This document shows, one piece after another, positions 17,031 through 24,621 of a stretch of DNA of 33,030 nucleotides. The position numbers and the translations under genes were made by a program. The stretch is from contig NZ_JAPSKN010000051.1 in NCBI RefSeq assembly GCF_031181705.1, forward strand, positions 1 to 33,030, in the 5' to 3' direction. The notes below the pieces were generated by a model. That model saw only the letters and a list, made by a program, of their open reading frames with translations, searched no databases and was not told where the DNA came from. How positions within the stretch are numbered: the first letter of the stretch is position 1; the number at the start of each line of letters is the position of its first letter. Source of the DNA: Streptomyces sp. (GTDB taxonomy: Bacteria; Actinomycetota; Actinomycetes; Streptomycetales; Streptomycetaceae).

Positions 17031-17062
17031 GAAGCCGGGACGCCGTCGGGCGTCCCGGCTTC
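17031..17062 (-). terminator. gylR terminator
   Basis: A perfect 14-bp stem (GAAGCCGGGACGCC with GGCGTCCCGGCTTC) around the tetraloop GTCG, starting 11 nt after the gylR stop codon. It insulates the glp operon promoter from gylR transcription. Confidence 0.9.
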
Positions 17063-17073
17063 GTCGTGTGGCG

Positions 17074-17847
17074 TCAGAACCGCCCGGCGCCCAGGTCCCG
17101 GGAGACCGCGCGGGCGCAGTCCCGGACGGCCGCGATGAGCTCGGGGCGCAGCGCCCGCTCCTCGTCGGGCCGGCACAGCCGCTCCACGGCGCCGGTGATG
17201 CCGACCGCGCCGACCGGCATCCGCCGCCGGTCGTGGATGGGGGCGGCGAGCGAGGCGACGCCCTCCCAGGTCTCCTCCACGTCCGCCGCGTACCCACGCG
17301 CGCGTGTGACGTCGAGGAGATGCTCGAACTCCTCCGCCTCGCACACCGTCCGGTCCGTGAACGCCTTGCGGTCGGCCTCCAGGGCCTCGCTGTGCGCCAC
17401 CGGGTCGTAGGCGGACAGCACCTTGCCCAGGGCCGTGGAGTGCAACGGCTGCATGGCCCCTATCTCCAGGACCTGCCGGCTGTCGTCGGGCCGGAACACG
17501 TGGTGCACGATCAGCACGCCCTGCTGGTGCAGGACCCCCAGGTACACGCTCTCGCCGCTGGAACGGGCCAGGTCGTCGGTCCACACCAGGGCGCGTGCCC
17601 GCAACTCGTGCACGTCCAGGTAGGTGGTGCCCAGGCGCAGCAGCTCCGCGCCCAGCTGATAGCGCCCGGATGCGTCGTCCTGCTCCACGAAGCCCTCCTG
17701 CTGGAGGGTGCGCAGGATGCCGTGGGCGGTGCCCTTGGCCAGGCCCAGCGACGAGGCGATGTCCGACAGGCCGAGCCGCCGCTCGCCGCCCGCCAGCAGC
17801 CGCAGCATCGCGGCCGCTCGCTCGAGCGACTGGATGTTCCGTGCCAT
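17074..17847 (-). CDS. gylR: IclR-family glycerol operon regulator GylR
   Basis: 257 aa from the ATG at 17847 (MARNIQSLERAAAMLRLLAG), with GGAGGCGG upstream; another ATG 12 codons earlier has a weaker ribosome site. The N-terminal winged helix-turn-helix is at about 25-54 (LGLSDIASSLGLAKGTAHGI), and the IclR effector domain fills 75-250, with LQPLHSTALGK-type and ETWEGVASLAAPI segments. In Streptomyces GylR represses the glycerol operon and itself, with glycerol 3-phosphate as the probable inducer. Gene position, upstream of glpF in the same direction, and matching inverted repeats at both promoters support this. Confidence 0.95.
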   Translation of the reverse strand: MARNIQSLERAAAMLRLLAGGERRLGLSDIASSLGLAKGTAHGILRTLQQEGFVEQDDASGRYQLGAELLRLGTTYLDVHELRARALVWTDDLARSSGESVYLGVLHQQGVLIVHHVFRPDDSRQVLEIGAMQPLHSTALGKVLSAYDPVAHSEALEADRKAFTDRTVCEAEEFEHLLDVTRARGYAADVEETWEGVASLAAPIHDRRRMPVGAVGITGAVERLCRPDEERALRPELIAAVRDCARAVSRDLGAGRF

Positions 17848-17901
17848 CGCCGTACCGCCTCCGTCCCCTTCGACCGCCGACATGCGGGGCCCACAGCCCT
17901 C

Positions 17902-17918
17902 GTTCGGCAATGTCGAAC
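17902..17918. promoter_or_regulatory. Probable GylR operator at the gylR promoter (autoregulation)
   Basis: GTTCGGCAATGTCGAAC shares 15 of 17 positions with the element upstream of glpF and is itself an inverted repeat with one mismatch. It touches the -10 box of gylR, so binding should shut off gylR. Confidence 0.72.
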
Positions 17919-17922
17919 ACTA
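17917..17922 (-). promoter_or_regulatory. gylR -10 box
   Basis: Minus-strand TAGTGT adjoins the GylR operator; a weak TAGCGA (17946-17941) lies 18 nt upstream as -35. The leader to the ATG at 17847 is about 60-65 nt. Confidence 0.45.
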
Positions 17923-18069
17923 CCGGTCCTTGCCGACCTCTCGCTAATGCCCGGTCACCATTTGCCGCGTGTTCCGGCCGAACCGTCACCGCGCCCGCGC
18001 CCGGACCGCCGGAGCGGCGCCGCCGCGTCCGCCCCGTGGACGCGCTGCCCATCCAAGCCGACTCCCGGT

Positions 18070-18075
18070 TACGCT
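18070..18075 (+). promoter_or_regulatory. Candidate metH -10 box
   Basis: TACGCT lies about 90 nt upstream of the metH ATG, with no clear -35. The 315 bp between gylR and metH contain this, the gylR promoter and no recognisable cobalamin riboswitch. Confidence 0.35.
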
Positions 18076-18162
18076 GGCGCCGTGCGCCCGTCCCCGGATG
18101 CCCTGCCGGACGTCCGGGAAGCCGCATAGCCGACAGCCGTCGCATCCGAGGGAGCCCTTTTC

Positions 18163-21100
18163 ATGGCCTCGTTGCCGCCGACCCCTTCCGCAGACAGCCG
18201 GACCCGTGTGTCCGCCCTCCGAGAGGCACTGGCCACCCGTGTGGTCGTGGCCGACGGTGCCATGGGCACCATGCTCCAGGCGCAGGACCCCACGCTGGAG
18301 GACTTCGAGAATCTCGAGGGCTGCAACGAGATCCTCAACCTGACCCGCCCGGACATCGTCCGCTCCGTCCACGACGCCTACTTCGCCGTCGGCGTCGACT
18401 GCGTCGAGACCAACACCTTCGGCGCGAACCACTCGGCCATGGCCGAGTACGAGATCTCCGAGCGGATCCACGAACTGTCCGAGGCCGGCGCCCGCATCGC
18501 CCGCGAGGTGGCCGACGAGTACGCCGCCCGGGACGGGCGGACCCGGTGGGTCCTCGGCTCCATCGGCCCCGGCACCAAGCTGCCCACGCTCGGCCACATC
18601 ACCTACGGCACCATCCGCGACGGCTACCAGGCCAACGCCGAGGGCCTGCTCGCCGGCGGCGCGGACGCGTTGATCGTGGAGACCACGCAGGACCTCCTGC
18701 AGACCAAGGCGTCCGTCCTGGGCGCCCGCCGGGCCATGGAGGCCACCGGCGTCGAGGTGCCCCTGCTGTGTTCGATGGCCTTCGAGACCACCGGCACCAT
18801 GCTGCTCGGCTCCGAGATCGGCGCGGCCCTGACCGCGCTGGAGCCCCTCGGCATCGACATGATCGGCCTGAACTGCTCCACCGGCCCCGCCGAGATGAGC
18901 GAGCACCTGCGCTACCTCACGCGCCACTCGCGCATCCCGCTGCTGTGCATGCCCAACGCCGGCCTGCCGATCCTCACCAAGGACGGCGCGCACTTCCCGC
19001 TCGACCCCGAGGGCCTGGCCGACGCCCAGCAGAACTTCGTCCGTGACTACGGCCTCTCCCTCGTCGGCGGCTGCTGCGGCACCACCCCCGAGCACCTGCG
19101 GCAGCTGGTCGAGCGGGTCCGGGACGTCACCCCGCCCGAGCGCGACCCGCGGCCCGAGCCGGGCGCCGCCTCCCTGTACCAGTCGGTGCCGTTCCGGCAG
19201 GACACCTCCTACCTGGCCATCGGCGAGCGCACCAACGCCAACGGCTCGAGGAAGTTCCGCGAGGCCATGCTGGAGGGCCGCTGGGACGACTGCGTGGAGA
19301 TGGCGCGCGAGCAGATCCGCGAGGGCGCGCACATGCTCGACCTGTGCGTGGACTACGTCGGCCGCGACGGCGTCGCCGACATGGAGGAACTGGCCGGCCG
19401 CTTCGCCACCGCCTCCACCCTGCCGATCGTGCTGGACTCCACCGAGGTCGACGTCATCCGGGCCGGCCTGGAGAAGCTCGGCGGCCGCGCGGTGATCAAC
19501 TCGGTGAACTACGAGGACGGCGACGGCCCCGACTCCCGCTTCGCGAAGGTCACCCAGCTCGCCAAGGAGCACGGCGCCGCCCTCATCGCGCTCACCATCG
19601 ACGAGGAGGGCCAGGCCCGCACCGCCGAGAAGAAGGTCGAGATCGCCGAACGGCTCATCGACGACCTCACCGGCAACTGGGGCATCCACGAGGAGGACAT
19701 CCTCGTCGACTGCCTGACCTTCACCATCTGCACCGGCCAGGAGGAGTCCCGCAAGGACGGCATCGCCACCATCGAGGGCATCCGCGAACTGAAGCGGCGC
19801 CACCCGAAGGTGCAGACGACCCTCGGCCTGTCCAACATCTCCTTCGGCCTCAACCCGGCCGCCCGCATGCTGCTGAACTCCGTCTTCCTCGACGAGTGCG
19901 TCAAGGCGGGCCTGGACTCGGCGATCGTGCACGCGTCGAAGATCCTGCCGATCGCCCGCTTCAGCGAGGAGGAGGTCCGGACGGCTCTGGACCTCATCTA
20001 CGACCGCCGCGCCGAGGGCTACGACCCGCTGCAGAAGCTCATGCAGCTGTTCGAGGGCGCCACCGCCAAGTCCCTCAAGGCCGGCAAGGCCGAGGAACTG
20101 GCCGCCCTGCCGCTGGACGAGCGCCTGAAGCGGCGCATCATCGACGGCGAGCGCAACGGGCTCGAAGCCGACCTGGACGAGGCCCTGCGGTCCCGCCCCG
20201 CGCTCGACATCGTCAACGAGACGTTGCTGGACGGCATGAAGGTCGTCGGCGAGCTGTTCGGCTCCGGCCAGATGCAGCTGCCGTTCGTGCTCCAGTCGGC
20301 CGAGGTGATGAAGACGGCCGTCGCCCACCTCGAACCGCACATGGAGAAGGTCGAGGGCGACGAGGCCGGCAAGGGCACCATCGTGCTGGCCACCGTGCGC
20401 GGCGACGTGCACGACATCGGCAAGAACCTCGTCGACATCATCCTGACCAACAACGGCTACAACGTCGTCAACCTCGGCATCAAGCAGCCGGTCTCCGCGA
20501 TCCTGGAAGCCGCCGAGGAGCACCGGGCCGACGTCATCGGCATGTCCGGTCTCCTGGTCAAGTCCACCGTGATCATGAAGGAGAACCTGGAGGAGCTGAA
20601 CACCCGCGGCCTGGCCGCCCGCTTCCCGGTCATCCTCGGCGGCGCCGCCCTCACCCGCGCCTACGTCGAGCAGGACCTGCACGAGCTGTACGAGGGCGAG
20701 GTCCGCTACGCCCGCGACGCCTTCGAGGGCCTGCGCCTGATGGACGCCCTCATCGGCGTCAAGCGGGGCGTGCCCGGTGCCAAGCTGCCCGAGCTCAAGC
20801 AGCGCCGGGTCCGGGCCGCCGCCCCGGCCGCCGTGGACGAGCGCCCCGAGGAGGGCCACGTCCGCTCCGACGTCGCCACCGACAACCCCGTGCCCACCCC
20901 GCCCTTCCGCGGCACCCGGGTCGTCAAGGGCATCCAGCTCAAGGAGTACGCGAGCTGGCTCGACGAGGGCGCCCTGTTCAAGGGCCAGTGGGGCCTGAAG
21001 CAGGCCCGCACCGGCGAGGGCCCGTCCTACGAGGAACTGGTCGAGAGCGAGGGCCGCCCCCGGCTGCGCGGCCTGCTCGACCGGCTCCAGACGGAGAACC

Positions 21101-21684
21101 TGCTGGAGGCGGCCGTGGTCTACGGCTACTTCCCCTGCGTCTCCAAGGACGACGACCTGATCATCCTGGACGAGGCGGGCAACGAGCGCACCCGCTTCAC
21201 CTTCCCGCGCCAGCGCCGCGGCCGGCGCCTGTGCCTGGCCGACTTCTTCCGCCCGGAGGAGTCCGGCGAGATCGACGTCGTCGGCCTCCAGGTCGTCACC
21301 GTCGGCTCGCGCATCGGCGAGGAGACCGCGCGGCTCTTCGAGGCCAACGCCTACCGCGACTACCTCGAACTGCACGGCCTGTCCGTGCAGCTGGCCGAGG
21401 CCCTCGCCGAGTACTGGCACGCGCGCGTGCGCTCCGAACTCGGCTTCGCCGGGGAGGACCCGGACGAGATGCAGGGCATGTTCGAGCTCAAGTACCGGGG
21501 CGCCCGCTTCTCCCTCGGCTACGGCGCCTGCCCCGACCTGGAGGACCGCGCCAAGATCGCCGACCTGCTCCAGCCGGAGCGCATCGGCGTCCACCTGTCC
21601 GAGGAGTTCCAGCTGCACCCGGAGCAGTCCACGGACGCCATCGTGATCCACCACCCCGAGGCGAAGTACTTCAACGCCCGCTGA
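18163..21684 (+). CDS. metH: Cobalamin-dependent methionine synthase
   Basis: 1173 aa, ATG at 18163 with GAGGGAG upstream. It transfers a methyl group from 5-methyltetrahydrofolate via B12 to homocysteine. Domains in order: homocysteine-binding barrel (about 20-320) with zinc ligands C238 (GLNCSTGP) and C304/C305 (GGCCGTTPEHL); pterin-binding barrel (about 340-610; IGERTNANGSRKFREAM, DLCVDYVGRDG); B12 cap and binding domains (about 630-880) with the cobalt-coordinating D748-V-H750-D-I-G753 signature and SGLLVKSTV; and the C-terminal SAM-dependent reactivation domain (about 900-1173; GLFDRLQTENL-like, ending with HPEAKYFNAR). All five functional parts are present, so it should be active. Monocistronic by appearance. 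Confidence 0.98.
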   Translation: MASLPPTPSADSRTRVSALREALATRVVVADGAMGTMLQAQDPTLEDFENLEGCNEILNLTRPDIVRSVHDAYFAVGVDCVETNTFGANHSAMAEYEISERIHELSEAGARIAREVADEYAARDGRTRWVLGSIGPGTKLPTLGHITYGTIRDGYQANAEGLLAGGADALIVETTQDLLQTKASVLGARRAMEATGVEVPLLCSMAFETTGTMLLGSEIGAALTALEPLGIDMIGLNCSTGPAEMSEHLRYLTRHSRIPLLCMPNAGLPILTKDGAHFPLDPEGLADAQQNFVRDYGLSLVGGCCGTTPEHLRQLVERVRDVTPPERDPRPEPGAASLYQSVPFRQDTSYLAIGERTNANGSRKFREAMLEGRWDDCVEMAREQIREGAHMLDLCVDYVGRDGVADMEELAGRFATASTLPIVLDSTEVDVIRAGLEKLGGRAVINSVNYEDGDGPDSRFAKVTQLAKEHGAALIALTIDEEGQARTAEKKVEIAERLIDDLTGNWGIHEEDILVDCLTFTICTGQEESRKDGIATIEGIRELKRRHPKVQTTLGLSNISFGLNPAARMLLNSVFLDECVKAGLDSAIVHASKILPIARFSEEEVRTALDLIYDRRAEGYDPLQKLMQLFEGATAKSLKAGKAEELAALPLDERLKRRIIDGERNGLEADLDEALRSRPALDIVNETLLDGMKVVGELFGSGQMQLPFVLQSAEVMKTAVAHLEPHMEKVEGDEAGKGTIVLATVRGDVHDIGKNLVDIILTNNGYNVVNLGIKQPVSAILEAAEEHRADVIGMSGLLVKSTVIMKENLEELNTRGLAARFPVILGGAALTRAYVEQDLHELYEGEVRYARDAFEGLRLMDALIGVKRGVPGAKLPELKQRRVRAAAPAAVDERPEEGHVRSDVATDNPVPTPPFRGTRVVKGIQLKEYASWLDEGALFKGQWGLKQARTGEGPSYEELVESEGRPRLRGLLDRLQTENLLEAAVVYGYFPCVSKDDDLIILDEAGNERTRFTFPRQRRGRRLCLADFFRPEESGEIDVVGLQVVTVGSRIGEETARLFEANAYRDYLELHGLSVQLAEALAEYWHARVRSELGFAGEDPDEMQGMFELKYRGARFSLGYGACPDLEDRAKIADLLQPERIGVHLSEEFQLHPEQSTDAIVIHHPEAKYFNAR

Positions 21685-21720
21685 CCCCGGCCGAACGAGG
21701 CACTTGGGCCGGACACGACG

Positions 21721-21770
21721 TAGACTGGTCGGTCCACTGCAGGCCGGTTCCCCTCGTGGGAGCCGGCCTG
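21721..21770 (+). promoter_or_regulatory. HAD gene -10 box and 13-bp leader hairpin
   Basis: TAGACT (21721-21726) could be the -10 box of the HAD gene. It is followed by a 13-bp hairpin: CAGGCCGGTTCCC (21740-21752) with GGGAGCCGGCCTG (21758-21770), one G-T wobble, loop CTCGT. The hairpin lies 55 nt after the metH stop and 25 nt before the HAD start, so it may terminate metH, or, if the promoter is real, form the 5' leader of the HAD transcript. Confidence 0.55.
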
Positions 21771-21795
21771 ATCGTCCCTTCAAGGAGGTAGGTGG

Positions 21796-22497
21796 ATGAC
21801 CAGTACGGTCCCCGCGCTCGGTACCCGGACGGCCGAAGGGTCGGCCCTCCAGGCCGTGCTGCTCGACATGGACGGCACCCTGGTGGACACGGAGGGCTTC
21901 TGGTGGGACGTCGAGGTCGAGGTCTTCGCCTCCCTCGGCCACACGCTCGACGAGTCCTGGCGCCATGTCGTGGTCGGCGGTCCCATGACCCGCAGCGCGG
22001 GCTTCCTGATCGAGGCCACCGGCGCCGACATCAGCCTCGACGAGCTCACGGTCCTGCTCAACGACGGCTTCGAGGAGCGCATCGGCCGCGCCCTGCCGCT
22101 GATGCCGGGTGCCGGCAGGCTGCTCGCCGAGCTGTACGAGTACGAGATCCCGACGGCCCTCGTCTCCGCCTCGCACCGGCGCATCATCGACCGGGTGCTC
22201 GCCTCGCTCGGCGCGCACCACTTCCGGCTGACGGTCGCCGGCGACGAGGTCCCGCGCACCAAGCCCCACCCCGACCCGTATCTGGCCGCCGCCGCCGGGC
22301 TCGGTGCGGACCCGGCCCGCTGCGCCGTCATCGAGGACACCGCCACCGGCGTCGCCGCGGCGGAGGCCGCCGGCTGCCGGGTCGTGGCCGTGCCCTCCGT
22401 CGCCCCCATCCAGCCGGCCCTCAGGCGCACGGTCGTCGGCTCGCTCGAAGAGGTCGACCTGACATTTCTGCACGGTCTGATGACGGAAATGCGCTAG
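21796..22497 (+). CDS. HAD-family phosphatase (beta-phosphoglucomutase-like)
   Basis: 233 aa, ATG with AAGGAGG 8 nt upstream. Classic HAD subfamily IA motifs: I, LLDMDGTLVDTE with nucleophile D24 and D26; II, the Ser of LVSAS; III, the Lys of RTKPHPDPY; IV, the acidic pair of VIEDTATG. An inserted helical cap lies between motifs I and II. It removes phosphate from a small molecule such as a sugar phosphate in the cytosol; the substrate is not predictable. It follows metH but probably has its own promoter. Confidence 0.9.
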   Translation: MTSTVPALGTRTAEGSALQAVLLDMDGTLVDTEGFWWDVEVEVFASLGHTLDESWRHVVVGGPMTRSAGFLIEATGADISLDELTVLLNDGFEERIGRALPLMPGAGRLLAELYEYEIPTALVSASHRRIIDRVLASLGAHHFRLTVAGDEVPRTKPHPDPYLAAAAGLGADPARCAVIEDTATGVAAAEAAGCRVVAVPSVAPIQPALRRTVVGSLEEVDLTFLHGLMTEMR

Positions 22498-22906
22498 CCG
22501 TTCACCCAGCGTGCAGCGGGGATAGGGCGGCAATTCCGCAGGTGAATTCGAACCTCTCCGGATGGCCGAATTCCCGTACCCTCGAACCGGTTTACGCGTG
22601 TGACGTTCCCCACGCGGTCCGGGGTCGACAGCGGATGCGGCGTGTGCTGTGCACCCCCTCCGGGGGGCCGTCGGCGTGCCCTTGTGTCCCGATTGATGGA
22701 AGGCTGCACCAAAGCTTCCACTGTCGGGTTTTCGGTGTGTCCACGCCCGGTTCCGTAGCGTGATGGGTGCTCAACTCCGGTGGCTGCGAAGGTTCCTGCC
22801 GGGCCGGACTAATCTCGTCGCGAGAACATCGCCCCACCCCCGTGATCCGCTGCGCCACCCCTGCATGCCGGGTACACGGAGTCGACAGCTCTGGAGAAAC
22901 TCGAGC
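22498..22906. other. 409-bp intergenic region upstream of the first solute-binding protein
   Basis: No convincing ORF, RNA gene or terminator is seen. It is less GC-rich than the rest and holds several short palindromes (GAATTC twice, AACCGGTT, AAGCTT) and the inverted repeat TGGAAG-N12-CTTCCA around 22697-22720. TAGCGT at 22756-22761 and TAATCT at 22810-22815 could be -10 boxes for the downstream gene, without clear -35 partners. Confidence 0.4.
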
Positions 22907-24511
22907 ATGAACCGCAAGACTTTGGTGCTGCCGGCCGTGGTCGGCCTGCTCGCGCCGGTGCTCGCCGCCTGCGGCGGTTCCGGGAGCGGCAGCGGCGACA
23001 GCGACGCGATCGTCGTCGGCACCACGGACCGGTTCACCGCCTCGAAGGACGCGCCCGCGCCCCTCGACCCGGCGTACGCCTACGACGTCGGCACCTGGAA
23101 CGTCCTGCGCCAGACCGTGCAGACCCTGATGATCCAGCCGCGCGGTGAGGGCGAGCCCGTACCCGAGGCGGCCGAGCGCTGCGGCTTCACCGACACGGGC
23201 AACGAGCGCTACGCCTGCACCCTGCGCGACGGTCTGAAGTTCGCCGACGGCGACCCCGTCACCGCGGCCGACGTGAAGTACTCCATCGACCGCGCCCTCT
23301 CCCTCAAGGCCGACAGCGGCGTCTTCGCCCTGCTGTCCACCATCGACACCGTCGAGACGCAGGGCGACCGCGAGGTCATCTTCCACCTCAAGACGGCCGA
23401 CGCGACCTTCCCGTACAAGCTGTCGACCCCGGTCGCCGGGATCGTCGACCCCGACGACTACCCGAAGAACAAGCTGCGCGACGGCTTCGACCTCGAGGGC
23501 TCGGGCCCGTACACCCTCAAGGCCGTCGTCGAGAACGACGAGATGGTCCGGGCCGAGTTCACCAAGAACCCCGAGTACAAGGGGACCCTCAAGGTGAACA
23601 ACGACAAGGTCGAGATGGTCTCCTTCAAGGGCGCCGACGCCATGGGCGAGGCGCTGGAGAAGGGCGACATCGACCTGATGACCCGCGCCATGTCGCCGGA
23701 CCAGATCCGCAAGCTCTCCGGCGACGCGGACAACGAGGTCGACCTCGTCGAGATGCCCGGCCTGGAGATCCGCTACCTGGGCTTCAACACCGACGCCCCG
23801 AGCGTGAAGTCCAAGGCCGTGCGCCAGGCGATGGCCCAGGTCGTCAACCGCAGCGCCCTGGTCGCCAAGGTCTACGGTTCCCAGGCCGAGCCGCTGTACT
23901 CGCTGGTCCCGGCCAGCGTCACCGGCCACTCCAACTCGTTCTTCAACAAGTACGGCGAACCGAACGTCGGCAAGGCCCGCTCGCTGCTGACCCAGGCGAA
24001 CGTCACCACCCCGGTGAAGCTCACGCTGCACTACACGACCGACCACTACGGCCCCGCCACCAAGAAGGAGTTCGAGGTCCTGCGCGACCAGCTGAACTCC
24101 AGCGGCCTGTTCGAGGTCGACATCAAGGGCACCCCGTGGAACACGTTCCGCCCGGCCGAGAAGAAGGGCGAGTACGACGTCTACGGCATGGGCTGGTTCC
24201 CGGACTTCCCGGACGCCGACAACTTCCTCGCGCCGTTCCTGGACAAGGACAACACCCTCGGCTCGCCCTACGCCAACAGCCGCATCCGCAACACCCTGAT
24301 CCCCGAGTCCCGCCGGGAGGCGGACCGGCTGTCCGCTTCCACCAGCCTGACGGACATTCAGGACATCGTCGCCAGGGACGTGCCGGTGCTGCCGCTGTGG
24401 CAGGGCAAGCAGTACGTCGCCGCGCGCGACGACATCACGGGTACCGCCTACGCCCTCAACTCCTCCTCGACGCTCCAGCTGTGGGAGCTCGGACGAGGTG
24501 TGAGCGGCTGA
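22907..24511 (+). CDS. Oligopeptide-type ABC transporter solute-binding lipoprotein (SBP_bac_5), copy 1
   Basis: 534 aa from ATG 22907, preceded by GGAGAAAC; the Lys/Arg start, hydrophobic core and lipobox LAAC place the lipid-modified cysteine at C22, followed by a Gly/Ser linker. Family 5 (peptide/nickel) binding-protein features: CTLRDGLKFADGDPVTAADV, VVNRSALVAKVYGS, GWFPDFPDADNF, and the C-terminal VLPLWQGKQYVAARDD. It would be anchored outside the membrane and deliver peptides or related ligands to a permease. No permease or ATPase gene is nearby, so it must work with a distant transporter or act as a sensor. A terminator follows. Confidence 0.93.
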   Translation: MNRKTLVLPAVVGLLAPVLAACGGSGSGSGDSDAIVVGTTDRFTASKDAPAPLDPAYAYDVGTWNVLRQTVQTLMIQPRGEGEPVPEAAERCGFTDTGNERYACTLRDGLKFADGDPVTAADVKYSIDRALSLKADSGVFALLSTIDTVETQGDREVIFHLKTADATFPYKLSTPVAGIVDPDDYPKNKLRDGFDLEGSGPYTLKAVVENDEMVRAEFTKNPEYKGTLKVNNDKVEMVSFKGADAMGEALEKGDIDLMTRAMSPDQIRKLSGDADNEVDLVEMPGLEIRYLGFNTDAPSVKSKAVRQAMAQVVNRSALVAKVYGSQAEPLYSLVPASVTGHSNSFFNKYGEPNVGKARSLLTQANVTTPVKLTLHYTTDHYGPATKKEFEVLRDQLNSSGLFEVDIKGTPWNTFRPAEKKGEYDVYGMGWFPDFPDADNFLAPFLDKDNTLGSPYANSRIRNTLIPESRREADRLSASTSLTDIQDIVARDVPVLPLWQGKQYVAARDDITGTAYALNSSSTLQLWELGRGVSG

Positions 24512-24525
24512 CGGACCCGGTGGAA

Positions 24526-24557
24526 CCCCGGGGGCCTCTGACCGCGGCCCCCCGGGG
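24526..24557 (+). terminator. Terminator between the two solute-binding protein genes
   Basis: CCCCGGGGGCC (24526-24536) pairs with GGCCCCCCGGGG (24546-24557) with a single bulged base and a 9-nt loop, 15 nt after the stop codon. Confidence 0.75.
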
Positions 24558-24621
24558 AACCGTGCCCCGGAGCCGGGGACAGGCTCCGGGCGTTCTCGAG
24601 AACCGACGACAAGGCACACAC

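Noticed and set aside
17911..18162. Possible cobalamin riboswitch upstream of metH
   Set aside because: No B12-box-like element or suitable multi-stem architecture could be found in the leader.
17986..22533. A 1515-codon open frame on the minus strand opposite metH and the HAD gene
   Set aside because: It is an artefact of GC-rich third positions in metH; the plus-strand frame encodes all MetH domains, while this translation is a low-complexity Val/Leu/Gly/Asp/Arg string with no motif.
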